Assembly (NCBI GenBank): GCA_030710605.1
Contig: CP092877.1
Span: 37,620,990-37,684,989 of the forward strand
DNA length: 64,000 nt
Direction of reading: 5' to 3'
DNA from: Cordylochernes scorpioides
Taxonomy: Eukaryota > Arthropoda > Arachnida > Pseudoscorpiones > Chernetidae
Below are positions 10,821 through 21,539 of the stretch, in pieces. The position numbers and the translations under genes are program-made. The notes under the pieces were generated by a model that saw nothing but the letters and a program-made list of their open reading frames with translations, was not told the DNA's origin and made no database searches. Numbering within the stretch: the first letter of the stretch is position 1; each line of letters starts with the position of its first letter.

Positions 10821-11093
10821 TTGTGGCCCACTGTACGTATTGGAATTGATACAATGGGCGTTCATAAGAAAAGGAATTCTATGGTGGGGTCCCTTCCACA
10901 GACCTGCTGGGATTTAGCTGGGGAGGCATACTCACCTCCACGCCTCGGGAGGAGCCTTCACGATTCGGGTGGCCCGACCAGGGTCCTAAGATCCAGACGT
11001 AATTCCCTATATTCACCACCAGGAACACCCCCTCGCCACGTTAAGGCACCCAGCTCATGGACTACTCAAGGATTACTATCTGTGAAGGTGTAA
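10821..11093 (+). other. GC-rich, possibly structured segment (ORF of doubtful reality)
   Basis: Between about 10900 and 11060 the base composition jumps to GC-rich. CCTCC...GGAGG (10937-10955) and GGGTGGCCCGACC can form short hairpins. A 90-codon ORF spans it (Pro/Ser/Arg-rich). Because all three frames are similarly open, an RNA-level or ancient SINE-like constraint is as likely as a protein. I could not match it to U1, U5, U11 or U12 snRNA by memory. Confidence 0.3.
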
Positions 11094-11120
11094 CCATTGT
11101 TATCTTGGAATTTGACTCCA

Positions 11121-12086
11121 ATGGTTACAATAAAGTTGACCACCTGGGTAATCCTAGCCACCAACGCGGTATGGGAATCTCTTGTGTTCAAAACTTCAAA
11201 GTACGGCTTCCTAGACAGATTTCAGAATGCCTTGACTGATCAGAAATCAGAAGCAAATGATCTTTCCATTTATGATGAGAACTTGGAATGTGATCATCTT
11301 GATGAAAATCTACCATCTATTGAAGGAGATTCGACAGAGATTAAGGAATATCTTGCTCAATCTGATTCTTCATCGCTGTCATCAGATTCTGAGAATCCAG
11401 ATATTTCTCCTTCCTACATAGCTAAAGAATTAATTCCAATAATTCCTGAAGTTACTGTAGCTGCTAAGATACGGAAACCATCAATGGAAGGTGGTTGTAA
11501 ATTCTGTTCTGCAAAAGCTGAAGCCTTACCAGCACAACCATCCTATGGGGATACTTCATCATATATCTTCGATCCACAAAACGAAGTATTCGATGTCGAA
11601 AAACCATCAATAGCTCTTCAAACAATACAAACCAAATGGAAAACGTTCGAAAAGGGTGTATATTCATTTTTTCTCAATCATATTCTACATCTTCCCCAAA
11701 AAATAGGGGACATTATTTTAAAAGGTGTTAGCCTAATTCAAAATGCTGTTGGCAAGGTTTATGGTACGGTGAATGCGTTGGTATCATTCAAAGATAATCA
11801 ATATTTCAACAAAATGATTGCTTATGTGAGTCCAGTGATTGAAGTCTTGTGGGAAGCTGGAATGATCCTCTGTTTCATCAATTTAGGCCTCAAACTGAAG
11901 TTGCTGCGAGAGAGAGCAAAGAGGCTGTCCAAGACCTACATGGGAACCTATGCTGATCTCAGGAACCAGCTGCAATGCTACGGAGAGACCATGTCAAGAA
12001 CTGAGGCCGTGGTAACGACAGAGAGCATCAGGATCATCAAAGAACTTCGGCAACTCAAACAATCCATCCTCTTCAAGAGACTTTAA
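11121..12086 (+). CDS. Unknown protein, about 321 aa, putative signal anchor and membrane segment
   Basis: The first ATG is at 11121; the frame is open a little further upstream from TTG at 11097. The N-terminus (VTIKLTTWVILATNAVW) could be a signal peptide or anchor. The middle is acidic and Ser-rich (DSSSLSSDSE) with a CKFC pair. A hydrophobic stretch near the C-terminus (MIAYVSPVIEVLW, then AGMILCFINLGL) is followed by a basic, coiled-coil-like tail (LKLKLLRERAKR ... IIKELRQLKQS). It is the longest ORF here with no transposon motif. Type-I membrane topology with a basic cytoplasmic tail would suit an envelope-like or orphan host protein, but I recognise no family. The last 30 bases are the founder of a tandem array that follows. 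Confidence 0.5.
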   Translation: MVTIKLTTWVILATNAVWESLVFKTSKYGFLDRFQNALTDQKSEANDLSIYDENLECDHLDENLPSIEGDSTEIKEYLAQSDSSSLSSDSENPDISPSYIAKELIPIIPEVTVAAKIRKPSMEGGCKFCSAKAEALPAQPSYGDTSSYIFDPQNEVFDVEKPSIALQTIQTKWKTFEKGVYSFFLNHILHLPQKIGDIILKGVSLIQNAVGKVYGTVNALVSFKDNQYFNKMIAYVSPVIEVLWEAGMILCFINLGLKLKLLRERAKRLSKTYMGTYADLRNQLQCYGETMSRTEAVVTTESIRIIKELRQLKQSILFKRL

Positions 12087-12780
12087 ATTTACCTAGAACC
12101 TATATTAGTTACTTACTTCTGTCTCTCACGGGTTACTTTTATAATTACCATTTCAACAAGAAGTACAAACAGCTCAAACAATTCATCTTTTTCAAGAGGC
12201 TCTAAATTTGCCTAGACCCTATATTAGTCACTTACTCTTGTCTCACGCGTTTCTTTTTAAAATACTATTTCAACAAGGAGTCAAACAGCTCAAACAATTG
12301 ATCCTCTTCAAGATGCTCTAAATTTTCCTAGAACCATTACTAATTAATTGTGTCTCACGAGTTTATTTAAAAATACTATTTAAAGAAGGAATACAAACAG
12401 TTCAAAGAATTTATCCTCATTAAAATTTCAAAATTTGTCTAGAACCTATACTAGTTACTTACCTTTGTCTCGCGAGGGTTTAATTAAAAATACTATTTCA
12501 ATAAGGAGTACAAACAGATCAGACAATTCTTACTCTTCAAGAGGCCCAATAATTTTCCTAGAACCTGTGTTAGTTACTTACTTTTGACTCACCGGTTTAT
12601 TCAAAATTACTATTTTAACAAAAATACATAGAGTCAGACAAATCATACTCTTCAAGAGGCTCTAAATTTGCCTAGAACCTTTAAAATTTACTTACTTTTG
12701 TCTCACACGAGTTTATTTAAAATACTATTTCAACAAGAAGTACAAACAGCTCAAACAATTCATCTTAGCATCATTTTCTA
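12050..12780. repeat. Tandem array of about 110-117 bp units derived from the 3' end of the preceding ORF
   Basis: The unit runs from CTCAAACAATCCATCCTCTT (ORF end) through the stop codon and CCTAGAACCTATATTAGTTA to GTACAAACAG. Degenerate copies start near 12056, 12171, 12286, 12397, 12513, 12628 and 12745. Divergence between units is considerable, so the array is not very recent. Only the first unit is attached to an open reading frame. Confidence 0.85.
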
Positions 12781-12837
12781 ATAGGCAAGGACCATTTTTA
12801 AAATACCAAAAATACAAGACCAAATAAAAATAAACGA

Positions 12838-12962
12838 ATTATGTGTGATGTTTCAGTAACAGCATTGTTATCTTATTAAGACAAAATTACTGAATGTATT
12901 CAGTACTTTTGTCTGAAGATGGTAACAATGCGGTTACTGAAACCACACATAATTTATTTATT
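12838..12962. repeat. Foldback repeat with PLE-tail, hammerhead-like core
   Basis: Left arm (ATTATGTGTGATGTTTCAGT near 12838) is the reverse complement of the right arm ending near 12955. The right arm carries CTGAAGA (12913-12919), a GTAAC/GTTAC stem and GAAA (12939-12942). The same sequence recurs at 38206-38290. Two short element ends placed head to head explain it. Confidence 0.7.
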
Positions 12963-15189
12963 TGGTCTTGCTTCCTTGTGATTCTTATCTATATTTCAAA
13001 ATATACCTCAATTTTTTTTACCTAAAAATATATATTTCCAAGACCTTAAATAAAAGTAAAATGTCAGATGAGTTATTAATTAACCCTATATGTAGCAGCG
13101 TTATGGGACAGTAACATGTGAAATATAAGGCCAACAATTAAAATATATTTTTTAAAAATAAATTTTGAACGCTAGCTTCACGCAGGGCACAAAATTTGCT
13201 ACCAGCTAAATGCGTTCTCTTTTACTATGGTGTGATTTCCACATGATGGATCTGTTGATACATTATAATCTCTCCAGAGCTTAAGGTAGCAAACAGTACT
13301 TTCATAATACATAAATATCAATGCCAAAAGCCAGAGTTACGATAGAATGTTGCAGTGTAATGTTGACCTGCAGGATGGGAAAAAAGCAATATTATTTCCA
13401 AAGACTTTAATTTGAAAAGTATTATGAAACGTTGAAAATATAATCTTAACTTTCAAAAGCATGAATAAAAAAGCTATCGTGGTTTGAATAAATTTAGTCT
13501 AAAAACAAACATCATGTAAAAGTATGCACCAATCGAAATCATTTATTAGCTCTAGCAGTGCTGCCCCCAGCGGTAAAAGACTGGAGCTAACGCTTCACGG
13601 GTTGGTAATTTTTTTTAATAGTACATTAACTTAACAACATTCCATGTCTTGCTAACATAAATTTTTAAAAATAATATGCCTAAAAATAATGCAATTCTAA
13701 AAATCATACATGAGGGCGTTTATTAAATTAAATGGTGCGAAATGGTGTTCCAATTTTATTTATTTTTTGACTGACTAAAAAAATAAAATGGAAGAAGATT
13801 TTTTAAAAAGTATAATTTGCTGAAAATATCTGCACAATAAATATGAGTAGAACATATTCTGGCTCCCTCATTGGTCAGATTGCTGATTGTATATTTCTTT
13901 ATTTAAATATGGGTATATTTTCATCTATATATCTAAATACATATATTCAAAAATATGGTTATACCATATAGATATCTATGAGCAGTTATATATTGTGGAG
14001 TATATAAATATAAACCCTACCTAAACAAATGACAGCAAAATAAATTTGAGCCTACCCTTAAAAAAAAAAGCAGTTACTGAAAATGCATAGCTGCTGCTTA
14101 CAATATAAACGCTATTAGAACATACAATATTACATGAAACAAACATATAGTAAAATATATGTAGCAAGTTATATAGAAAAAAAACATACCTTTTTTTCAA
14201 TAAATGTACTTTTTAATCCTTCTTCAATAAATTTTATACTTACTCTAAATATTAGAAAGAAAAAAATAGAATACTGTTCTAAATATCAATTTGTCTTAAA
14301 ATAGGAATATTTCTTATGAGAAATAATAGTAAACCTTATCTTAAAAATGTAGATCGTATAATTTACACTAATTAAAATTAAACAAAGCAAAAATTGCATC
14401 TTCACAAAATAATATGAATAAGCTACGAAATAAATAATATTTCCAATTAATTTAATCTCTGAAAAATATCACTAAATAACTAATAGTACTAAATAACTAA
14501 ATAAAATCTTTTCTAAAAAGGAAAAATAAAAGGTTATTCAAATGCAATTTTTGCACTTTCAGCCTTAATGCTAAACCAAAACCTCAGCTACCTACGCACG
14601 AAATTTCACAATACAGTTTTAATTAACCCAGGTTACAGGAGCGTATACATTTGATAACGATCGATTAATATTATTCACAAAGAGTTTCAATATGAATATA
14701 ATCTTACATTTCAAAAATATTCATCGCGTAAACAAACTAAAATTCATCGTTTAAACAAACAACGTGTAAAATTATTAACCAATCAAATTCATTTATCGTC
14801 GCGACCAGTGCGGCGCCAAGGCTGGAATTAAGGCTTTTTGGTTTTACAATTTAAAAAAAAGCACATTAACCTTTTCATTTTTTTAATAGCCTATATGTTA
14901 AACGAAATCTTCAGCCACCTACATACGAAATTTCATAATGATTTATTCTGTAGATTTTGCGCAACGCGATAACAAAAATCGATTTTGTATTTCATTTTTA
15001 TAGATATTAGGATTACTAACGTTTTCTTGTGAAAAATGCTCAGAGTTTTTAAGCATTTAAAAATTTATTTTTAAACTGAAAAAAGAAAGAATTCCTTCAA
15101 AATATATTTGATTACATTTTTTTATATCACAGATTCTAAATAGTTCATAAATACATTTACGTAATTAAATATAAAGGGATAAAATCAAA
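12963..15189. other. Gene-free AT-rich region with diverged internal duplication
   Basis: No ORF supported. Segments near 13500-13610 and 14740-14850 share a theme: CACCAATCGAAATCATTTAT versus AACCAATCAAATTCATTTAT, followed by a GC-rich patch. Segments near 14565-14620 and 14885-14945 also match (CAGCTACCTACGCACGAAAT versus CAGCCACCTACATACGAAAT). These look like old copies of one unidentified repeat. Confidence 0.4.
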
Positions 15190-15660
15190 TTAACGCACTA
15201 AACTTAAGGAAGGTACATAACTTTATGTCGCCGGTTGTCTTTTTTTTTTTAAGAGATAGAGAAAATTTTGTTCACACTTGGTTATCTCGTGTGTCTTCCA
15301 TAAAGGTCACTGTGTATCGAATATCTTTCAGAGTTATTGACTGAATGTCTAAATCCCCGATATACATGGTAAAAGGTACAACTGCCTTAATTTTTGTTCA
15401 TGAGTGTATATATAAATATAAAAGTAGTCCAGGTGTGGTAGGAAACACAAGCATATATACCAAGTTTCTTACTTTCAATTGTAGAAAAAGTAAATGAAAA
15501 TAACCGCGGTGTTTCTGGGTGAATTCCACTCTTCTTTCGTGTAGAAGATCCCCTTGTGAGACACCAAGCGTAATTCTACCGTCTTTCAATCTTATAGAGA
15601 TAACGCTAGATGTATTATTGAAGTTTGCATAGCAGTTACAGCGTCTCATATACTTTAAGG
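15190..15660. repeat. Interspersed repeat family B, copy 1
   Basis: Shares ordered blocks with 43280-43515, such as TAAAGGTCACTGT, ATATCTTTCA, GGTAAAAGGTACAACT and GAGTGTATAT. The coding potential at 15398-15649 is not supported by the second copy. Confidence 0.5.
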
Positions 15661-16184
15661 TATATATATATAGACAGGATTACCTAGATTTACTAAGGAT
15701 ATGTTGCTTTGAATCAGTATTGCTGTTTCTACAGCATTTGACTTGATTCATATTCTCCATGTATAATTGCAATTAGAGGATGGACGAATGAAAGTCTGGT
15801 GTTTGGGTATTTATATATTTAAAACATGTGATCACTATAAAAAAGGTAGAAAATGCCATTTTGCAAGTAGGTTTATGAAAGTCTTAAATTATTTACTTCG
15901 ACCTTGTTTTAATACTTTTTTATGACCCTCTGTAGTTATCGATCTTTCTACGGGGCGATCACGGAGTGCTTTCTTCATATCACATCATATATGTTTCTGG
16001 ATCTGGTTTGAAGCTTAGGGTATTCAACTAGGTCCAGAACTTAGAGAATCATCTGAGAATGCGTTCATTTCTGCTTAATATCAGAGTCTCTGACATCCTA
16101 ATAATATAAAGCAAGATAAATAATGCGCCTGCTAGGAGAAATGTACACCCTAAAATATAAATATATGGCGTAACATGGGTTATA
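15661..16184. other. No recognisable feature
   Basis: AT-rich DNA with no ORF, no RNA gene and no terminal repeats that I could see. Confidence 0.45.
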
Positions 16185-16378
16185 TATGAAAAATAGTACG
16201 AATGTGATATTGTACTGGGATAAGGTGCATAAATTATGGAAAAGGCATCTCCTTATTGTGCAACTGAAAGTTGCTGATGGCTTGCGCCATCTATTGCACG
16301 ATAAGAAGATGCCTTTTTTATAATTTATGCACCTTATTCCAGTACAATATCACATTTGTACTATTTTTTCACATTGTG
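16185..16378. repeat. Inverted repeat, about 75-bp arms
   Basis: Left arm about 16185-16262 (ATAGTACGAATGTGATATTG ...) pairs with right arm about 16293-16372 (... CAATATCACATTTGTACTAT), with a loop of about 30 bases. Some arm words (TGGCGCAAGCCATC) recur at 16606-16620, so it belongs to the same mosaic as the following PLE tail and satellite. Confidence 0.8.
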
Positions 16379-16472
16379 TCGCGATCTCACGCAATTCTGG
16401 CCTTAACTACCCGTTTCAGGATTTTTCAGGATGCCTGAATGACCAATATTTTGGTCGTTGAGGTACAACTTA

Positions 16473-16515
16473 CACCACGCTGATGAGGGCCAACAGCCCG
16501 AAACCTGTCCCAGGT
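16473..16515 (+). ncRNA. Hammerhead ribozyme-like motif (type I, minimal stem III)
   Basis: CTGATGA is at 16480-16486, stem II GGGC (16487-16490) pairs with GCCC (16496-16499), GAAA is at 16500-16503, and GTC at 16507-16509 gives a permitted NUH cleavage triplet. Stem III is A-U plus C-G closing a 2-nt loop. Stem I has G16479-C16510, a 2x2 internal loop, then C-G, C-G and A-U (16474-16476 with 16513-16515). All invariant core bases are present. Tiny stem III hammerheads of this design are known at the ends of Penelope-like elements. Activity is inferred, not shown. Confidence 0.7.
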
Positions 16516-16639
16516 TAGCTTTTCTTGAATATTCAAGAATGGAAATTTGGCCAATTCTGGAATAATCAAAAGTCAACGAGAATAATTGGTATTTATTCCG
16601 ATATATGGCGCAAGCCATCAGCAACTTTTAGTCGCATGA

Positions 16640-17468
16640 TAAGGAGATACATTTTTCATAATGAATTATATAGTTTCAGTCAGTACCACATATCATCTAT
16701 AACTGCGGGTATCTCCGCTTAATTTAATTATTGAGACACAACAATGGGACATATAGGTTTCAGCCAGTACCACATATCATCTAGGACTGCGGGTATCTCC
16801 CCTAAATATAATTATTGAGACATAACAATGAGAAATATAGGTTTCAGCCAGTACCACATATCATCCATAACTGCGGGTATCTCCGCTAAATTATATTATT
16901 GAGACATACAGTTTTCAGTCAGCACCAAATATAATCTAGGACTGCGGGTATCTCCCCTAAATATAATTATTGAGACATAACAATGAGATATTTAGGTTTC
17001 AGCCAGTACCACATATCATCCATAACTGCGGGTATCTCCGCTAAATTATATTATTGAGACAAAACAATGGGTCATACAGGTTTCAGCCAGTACCACATAT
17101 CATCTAGGACTGCGGGTATCTCCGATAAATTATATTATTGAGACAAAACAATGGGACATACAGGTTTCAGCCAGTACCACATATCATCCATTACTGCGGG
17201 TATCTCCGCTAAATTATATTATTGAGACAAAACAATGGGACATACAGGTTTCAGCCAGTACCACATATCATCTAGGACTGCGGGTATCTCCGCTAAATTA
17301 TATTATTGAGACATAACAATGGGACATACAGGTTTCAGTCAGCACCACATATCATCTAGGACTGCGGGTGTCTCCTCTAAATTATATTATTGAGACAAAA
17401 CAATGGGACATACAGGTTTCAGCCAGTACTACATATCATCTAGGACTGCGGGTATCTCCGCTAAATTA
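16640..17468. repeat. Satellite array, about 84-bp unit, about ten copies
   Basis: Units carry GTTTCAGCCAGTACCACATA, ACTGCGGGTATCTCC and TATTATTGAGACA. Spacing between successive copies is 82-85 bases. The array starts close to the hammerhead-like motif at 16473. Units are very similar, with some higher-order alternation of the words CATAACTG and TAGGACTG. Confidence 0.92.
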
Positions 17469-17999
17469 TTCAGAGCACGGTGGGAATCGATCCCAGGAAC
17501 TTCCGTGCTCAAGAAGGGGAACAAACCTTCTTTGAATATTCCAAGCTAGCGCCATAGAAACAAAAATAAATCTTTGACTTCTTGTTGTTGTTTCTACAAA
17601 AAGCGGATTGTGAGCCTTTTTCTACCAATCTCAAAATCCCCGTTTCTCGCCCCTATCACACTCATTTTTTTTTTACAAATTTAAAATTAGCGCTTAAATA
17701 AATATTATCATCAAAATTTCAACCAAATCATATCTTTATTTTAATTAACCATTTTAAATCCATATATAAATGATTTATCAATAAAATACAGCCTAATATG
17801 TATTCCTTGCTTCCTTAGTTATGCCATAGAGGCCTATATTTATTTATTTGTTTGTCCTTTTATTAGATATATATTTCAAAATATTTTATCACCATTTGTA
17901 TAATAGTTAATATACTTTTTTATCTACAGAAATTTATAAAATTTTGTACAATAGTATCTGATTATATTTAACTCGTGTTCTATTAGTGTATCATTATAC
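17469..17999. other. No gene; short tRNA-like remnant possible
   Basis: The stretch at 17470-17530 (GTGGGAATCGATCCCAGGAA) resembles the T-arm side of a tRNA-derived sequence but lacks the rest. The remainder is AT-rich with nothing recognised. Confidence 0.3.
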
Positions 18000-18050
18000 C
18001 AAGTTTACTTCTGTAGAAGGGCGTCCGTCCCCGAAAGCTAGAGAATAAAA
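18000..18050 (+). repeat. PLE-tail fragment with degenerate hammerhead core
   Basis: CTGTAGA, a GGGC...CCCC-type stem and GAAAGCTAG are in hammerhead order (18013-18044). The A of CUGANGA is changed to T, so cleavage is doubtful. A reverse copy with the same deviation lies at 60255-60292. Confidence 0.5.
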
Positions 18051-18224
18051 ATGTTTTGAAAAGATACTTTTCCCTAAAGGCCTGATTAATGTTACTCAAT
18101 AAATTATATTCAAGAATTTTTCTTAATGATATTGTTGACTACTTATCTACTTCAGTGTTATGAAGTGTCTTTATTTTCGTGATAATTTTCATTACAATGT
18201 ATTAAGTATAAAATGAAATTTTCA

Positions 18225-18398
18225 ATATGAAATAAAAGAGAGAGAAATAACGATTATTTTTATCCTTAGAGATGAAGTATGAAAGGATGAATTGTGAAGA
18301 GTAATAATAAACGGAAAAATAATGTGTCCAGGGATGGGAATCGAACCCAAGTGTTCCGCTTACCAGGCAGATGCCATGTCCACTAGGCTACCCTTGAC
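18225..18398 (-). repeat. tRNA-Thr-derived SINE
   Basis: On the minus strand a 73-nt tRNA-like head (18398 to 18326) has an intact D arm, anticodon arm TCTGC-CTGGTAA-GCGGA with anticodon GGT and U33, a T arm with GGTTCGATTCC, and an acceptor stem with one mismatch. It is followed by an AT-rich body (to about 18225) that recurs around 21590-21840 and 62150-62370. The shared body shows it is a SINE and not a lone tRNA gene. Confidence 0.7.
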
Positions 18399-18694
18399 AA
18401 TATGAATACTATGCATTTTATAGCTCAACTCTCTATTAAATACAATTGGAATTAAAGTGTTAGAAAAAAAAAACGTTGAAGCTTACTAAAAGAATATTTT
18501 CGCGATTTCAGATTAGAGGCACACAGTTCTATTTTTTTTTTTTTTTATTAATCAATTGATAAACTTCGTGAGTGATGTTTTCCTCACAACAAAACTAGAA
18601 ACAAGAAATATCCGTTATAGAATTTACATACCTTCCTTACATAACCTTAAACATAAACGTATTTATATTCATGATAAAATTGTAAAAAAAAGTT
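18399..18694. other. No recognisable feature
   Basis: AT-rich sequence without ORF or repeat that I could match inside the window. Confidence 0.4.
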
Positions 18695-18800
18695 TTGAAA
18701 TTACAAAATATTTTCTCACAATGAGTTTCTTTTAATATCAAAACGCTAGCTTTCAAGCGATAATCGTTCTACAACGGGCTTAATAAAACATCGACTATAT
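18695..18800 (-). repeat. PLE-tail fragment (CTAGCTTTCAAGCG family)
   Basis: Shares GCTAGCTTTCAAGCG, AACGGGCTTAATAAAA and ATCGACTATAT with 29320-29520, 43880-43950 and 45650-45720. The last of these is the 3' end of a canonical PLE, so this is a fragment of that family's tail. Confidence 0.65.
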
Positions 18801-19427
18801 CTATTCACTAATAGAGACATTTGCTTTACATTTTCTATAAACTAATTTCGTAGCAATATCAATAAGTGAGGTAAATATGTATAGAGGACGACCGATGGTA
18901 TGGAGCATAACCTAGCCATGAACATCTAAGTCTGAAAATTACAAAGGTTTAATAAAATGTATGTTAACAATAAACCTATGGTTAAACTTTTGTTTATTAC
19001 AAAGGCTAAATTAATAAATAATGAAACACGAAATCAAATTTAACTATTATTAACTTTAAAATGGACTTGCCTGTGTTATCGATATGAAAAAAGCTATTTT
19101 CGTCAATTAATTATTCATTTTACAGATCTGAATTCACAATTTTTAATATATATAATTATATCAAATGGATATCACCTTTTAACTAAAATCCTTTACGTTT
19201 ATGGCGTCCGAAATTTAATCAATCATTACATTCTACAAAAATTTAATTTGAGCTAAATACAAATTTATTGTTTTTAGCTCCTTATTGATGTAAGATAATT
19301 TCCCTATCAACTAGTTTATTAAAGAACATTAGGAAAATGGTTGAATTTTAAGATGAGAAACATCAAGGAATTGGAAAGATAGAACTAAATTAGACATTCC
19401 TCATGTAATTGTATCAGGGAGGTGTGT
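18801..19427. other. No recognisable feature
   Basis: AT-rich, no ORF, no RNA gene. Confidence 0.4.
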
Positions 19428-19520
19428 AGTATACATGTAGTATGTATTAATAGTATACATGTAGTGTGTAGTATATAGTATACATGTAGTGTGTAGTATA
19501 TATATAGTGTAAATGTAGTA
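19428..19520. repeat. Short GTAGTATACAT-based tandem repeat
   Basis: Irregular repetition of GTAGTATACATGTAGTGT. Simple-sequence expansion. Confidence 0.75.
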
Positions 19521-19584
19521 GGTTTTGGGTCCTAGTATAACAGTGACTTCAACGGTACACTATCTATCCTGAAGATTAAGGTTT

Positions 19585-19803
19585 CTTGGCCGGTATACAT
19601 ATTTCTGTGAAAAATAGACACTTCGGCAGTTAGAGTTTTTTTAACGCCTTGCCAAATGCTTTATTTGTATTATTATTTATTTTTTATTATTTATAATTAT
19701 AAAATTATTTTTCCTCCTGACGAAGACAAAAGTTTTTGTCGAAACGTTGAGAAAATAAAAAACTCTAACTGGCCGAAGTGTCTATTTTTCACAGAGATAC
19801 ACT
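19585..19803. repeat. Foldback of two PLE tails with hammerhead-like core
   Basis: Arms (GTGAAAAATAGACACTTCGG at about 19597 and its reverse complement at about 19776) flank a centre containing TTAACGCCTTGCCAAATG, a word found in the coding part of the canonical PLE at 44980-45000. The right half carries CTGACGA (19717-19723), a GACAAAA/TTTTGTC stem and GAAAC (19741-19745). Closely similar units lie at 37175-37330 and 59457-59660. Confidence 0.75.
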
Positions 19804-20094
19804 AATTATTAAACTATTAAGACTTAAATAATTAACTAAGCTTAAGAGTTATGAATATGTTATGAGATGTTGTTGAAAATTGTGACAGAAAGTCATATAT
19901 ATATATATAGTGTTTGGAACTATAATCTAATTATTATAATATACAGAGTGGCTAAAAGTATGGTACTCTATATTTATGAACTTAAGAATAGTATATAAAG
20001 CGTGTGGGCGCGTGAATTCGTAGTTTTTAGAAAGGGTAATGTTAATGAACTGTTTTCTTAGAAATCGAAGGTTCCAACATCTTTTTTTTTTTTA

Positions 20095-20755
20095 ATGCGT
20101 CCTTCACCTCATAACGCTACGATTGCGCACCTGATCGACGAAGATATTTGTCCTTCAGACATCACTCGCCGGCTCAAGATCAACGCCAGAATTGTTAGGG
20201 GGATTGTAAAGCAATACCGGGAGCGATGTCATTATGGATTGTTTCCAAAATCTGGCTTTCCAATGACGGTCAACACTTCTGCAACATGGAAGATCATAAA
20301 GAAGAGGATTGCCCGAAATGACAGCGTCAGCATGAATCGCATCACTTATGACCTCTGAATCTCTAGGGAGAGTGCAGAATATCGTGAAACGCGACCTGGG
20401 ACTTCGCAGATATCGTCTTTACCGTGGGAAAACCCTTTGCGAAGCTGCAATGAAGAATCGCTTGGATAAGGTAAAGAAATTACTCTCAATGATCCGAGTG
20501 GACCGCCTTTCCAACATTATGTGGACGGACGAGAAGAAGTTGTAGTCGCCCAAAATTCCCAAAACCGCTGTCAGCTTCTGACTCCAGGAAACAAGGCTTC
20601 CAGGAAACGTCGGGTGCACACGAGGCTCAAGTTCCCGAAATCTGTCATTGTCTGAGCCGGTGTCACTTCTGAAGACAAGACCCCGATGGTTTTCATTGAT
20701 GGAAATGTTAAAATCGACTCACAAGTCTACCAAGACGTCATTCTGAGAGAGTGAT
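20095..20755 (+). pseudogene. Tc1/mariner-type transposase remnant, copy 1
   Basis: Reading from ATG at 20095, there is an N-terminal helix-turn-helix pair (DICPSDITRRLKINARIVRG). A stop and frame change at about 20357 separate it from VKRDLGLRRYRLYRGKTL and IMWTDEKK, which holds the first catalytic Asp. Further fragments of the catalytic core continue to about 20750 (TPGNKASRKRR, VYQDVILRE) with another stop, and then homology ends before the second and third catalytic residues. The upstream end (ACAGAGTGGCTAAAAGTATG at about 19944) may be its left terminal repeat. It cannot encode a working transposase. Confidence 0.7.
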
Positions 20756-21520
20756 ACCTTCTATACTTTGTTTCATTGATATAGAAATATATATTGACGT
20801 TTTGATATAGTTCTTATTTCATCTAATTAGAAAAGAAATAATAAAAATAATATGCCTTCAAATTTAAAAAAAAAAATCCTAAATTGAAAAGTTTATATTA
20901 TTTTGAGCAATTTTTTTTATAACAAAAAAAATTGGAGTCAAATAAAATGTTGAAAAGGTTATTCTCAAGAATATTTACCAGATGATTGTATCCTTGATTA
21001 TTTTAAATTCAAATATGTTTTGTGGATATTGATAATTCACACACACACAAAAACACATTTATTTATATTCTTTCATCATATAATAAAAATAAAAATCGAA
21101 AAATAAAATATTCATAAAAAATAATGAAATATATTCAATCTAGAACATAAAAAAAAATCAAAATAAAATCTATAATAAGAATATCACAGAAAATTAAATT
21201 GAGGGGGAATATCTGGCAACACTGGCAGATGGTGCTACGATCGATGGTGTCACCGGGAAATCCGTGGGAGGTGAAAAACAAAAAGTGGGAAGTCTTGCCA
21301 AGAAAGTTCCGGACAGCCACGCCACGCTTTTAAAATTAAAAATATCGATTCAGGGACGATTAGACCGGTTTCGTGGTAGTTGGTCGATATAGAGCACGTC
21401 ACGACAAACCCGTGAGTGCCACCACACAAAGACGTCTGCGTGTTATTTAACAGAATATAGTTCTACAGGGCGCTGCGCAAGAAACATTGAGAAAAGAGTC
21501 ATGTATAAATGGATATGTAA
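20756..21520. other. AT-rich remainder of duplicated block
   Basis: No supported ORF. The 21200-21470 part is GC-richer and well conserved in the second copy, but that follows from the duplication as a whole. Confidence 0.4.
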
Positions 21521-21539
21521 AACGACGTTTGACAAGTTT

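Noticed and set aside
10900-11060. U1 or other spliceosomal snRNA gene (ATACTCACCTCC resembles the U1 5' end)
   Set aside because: The following sequence does not match the U1, U5, U11 or U12 pattern, and no Sm site was found where expected.
21135-21320. Possible conserved gene in the GC-richer part of the duplicated block
   Set aside because: Conservation between the two copies extends equally over non-coding parts, so it reflects the duplication and not coding constraint.
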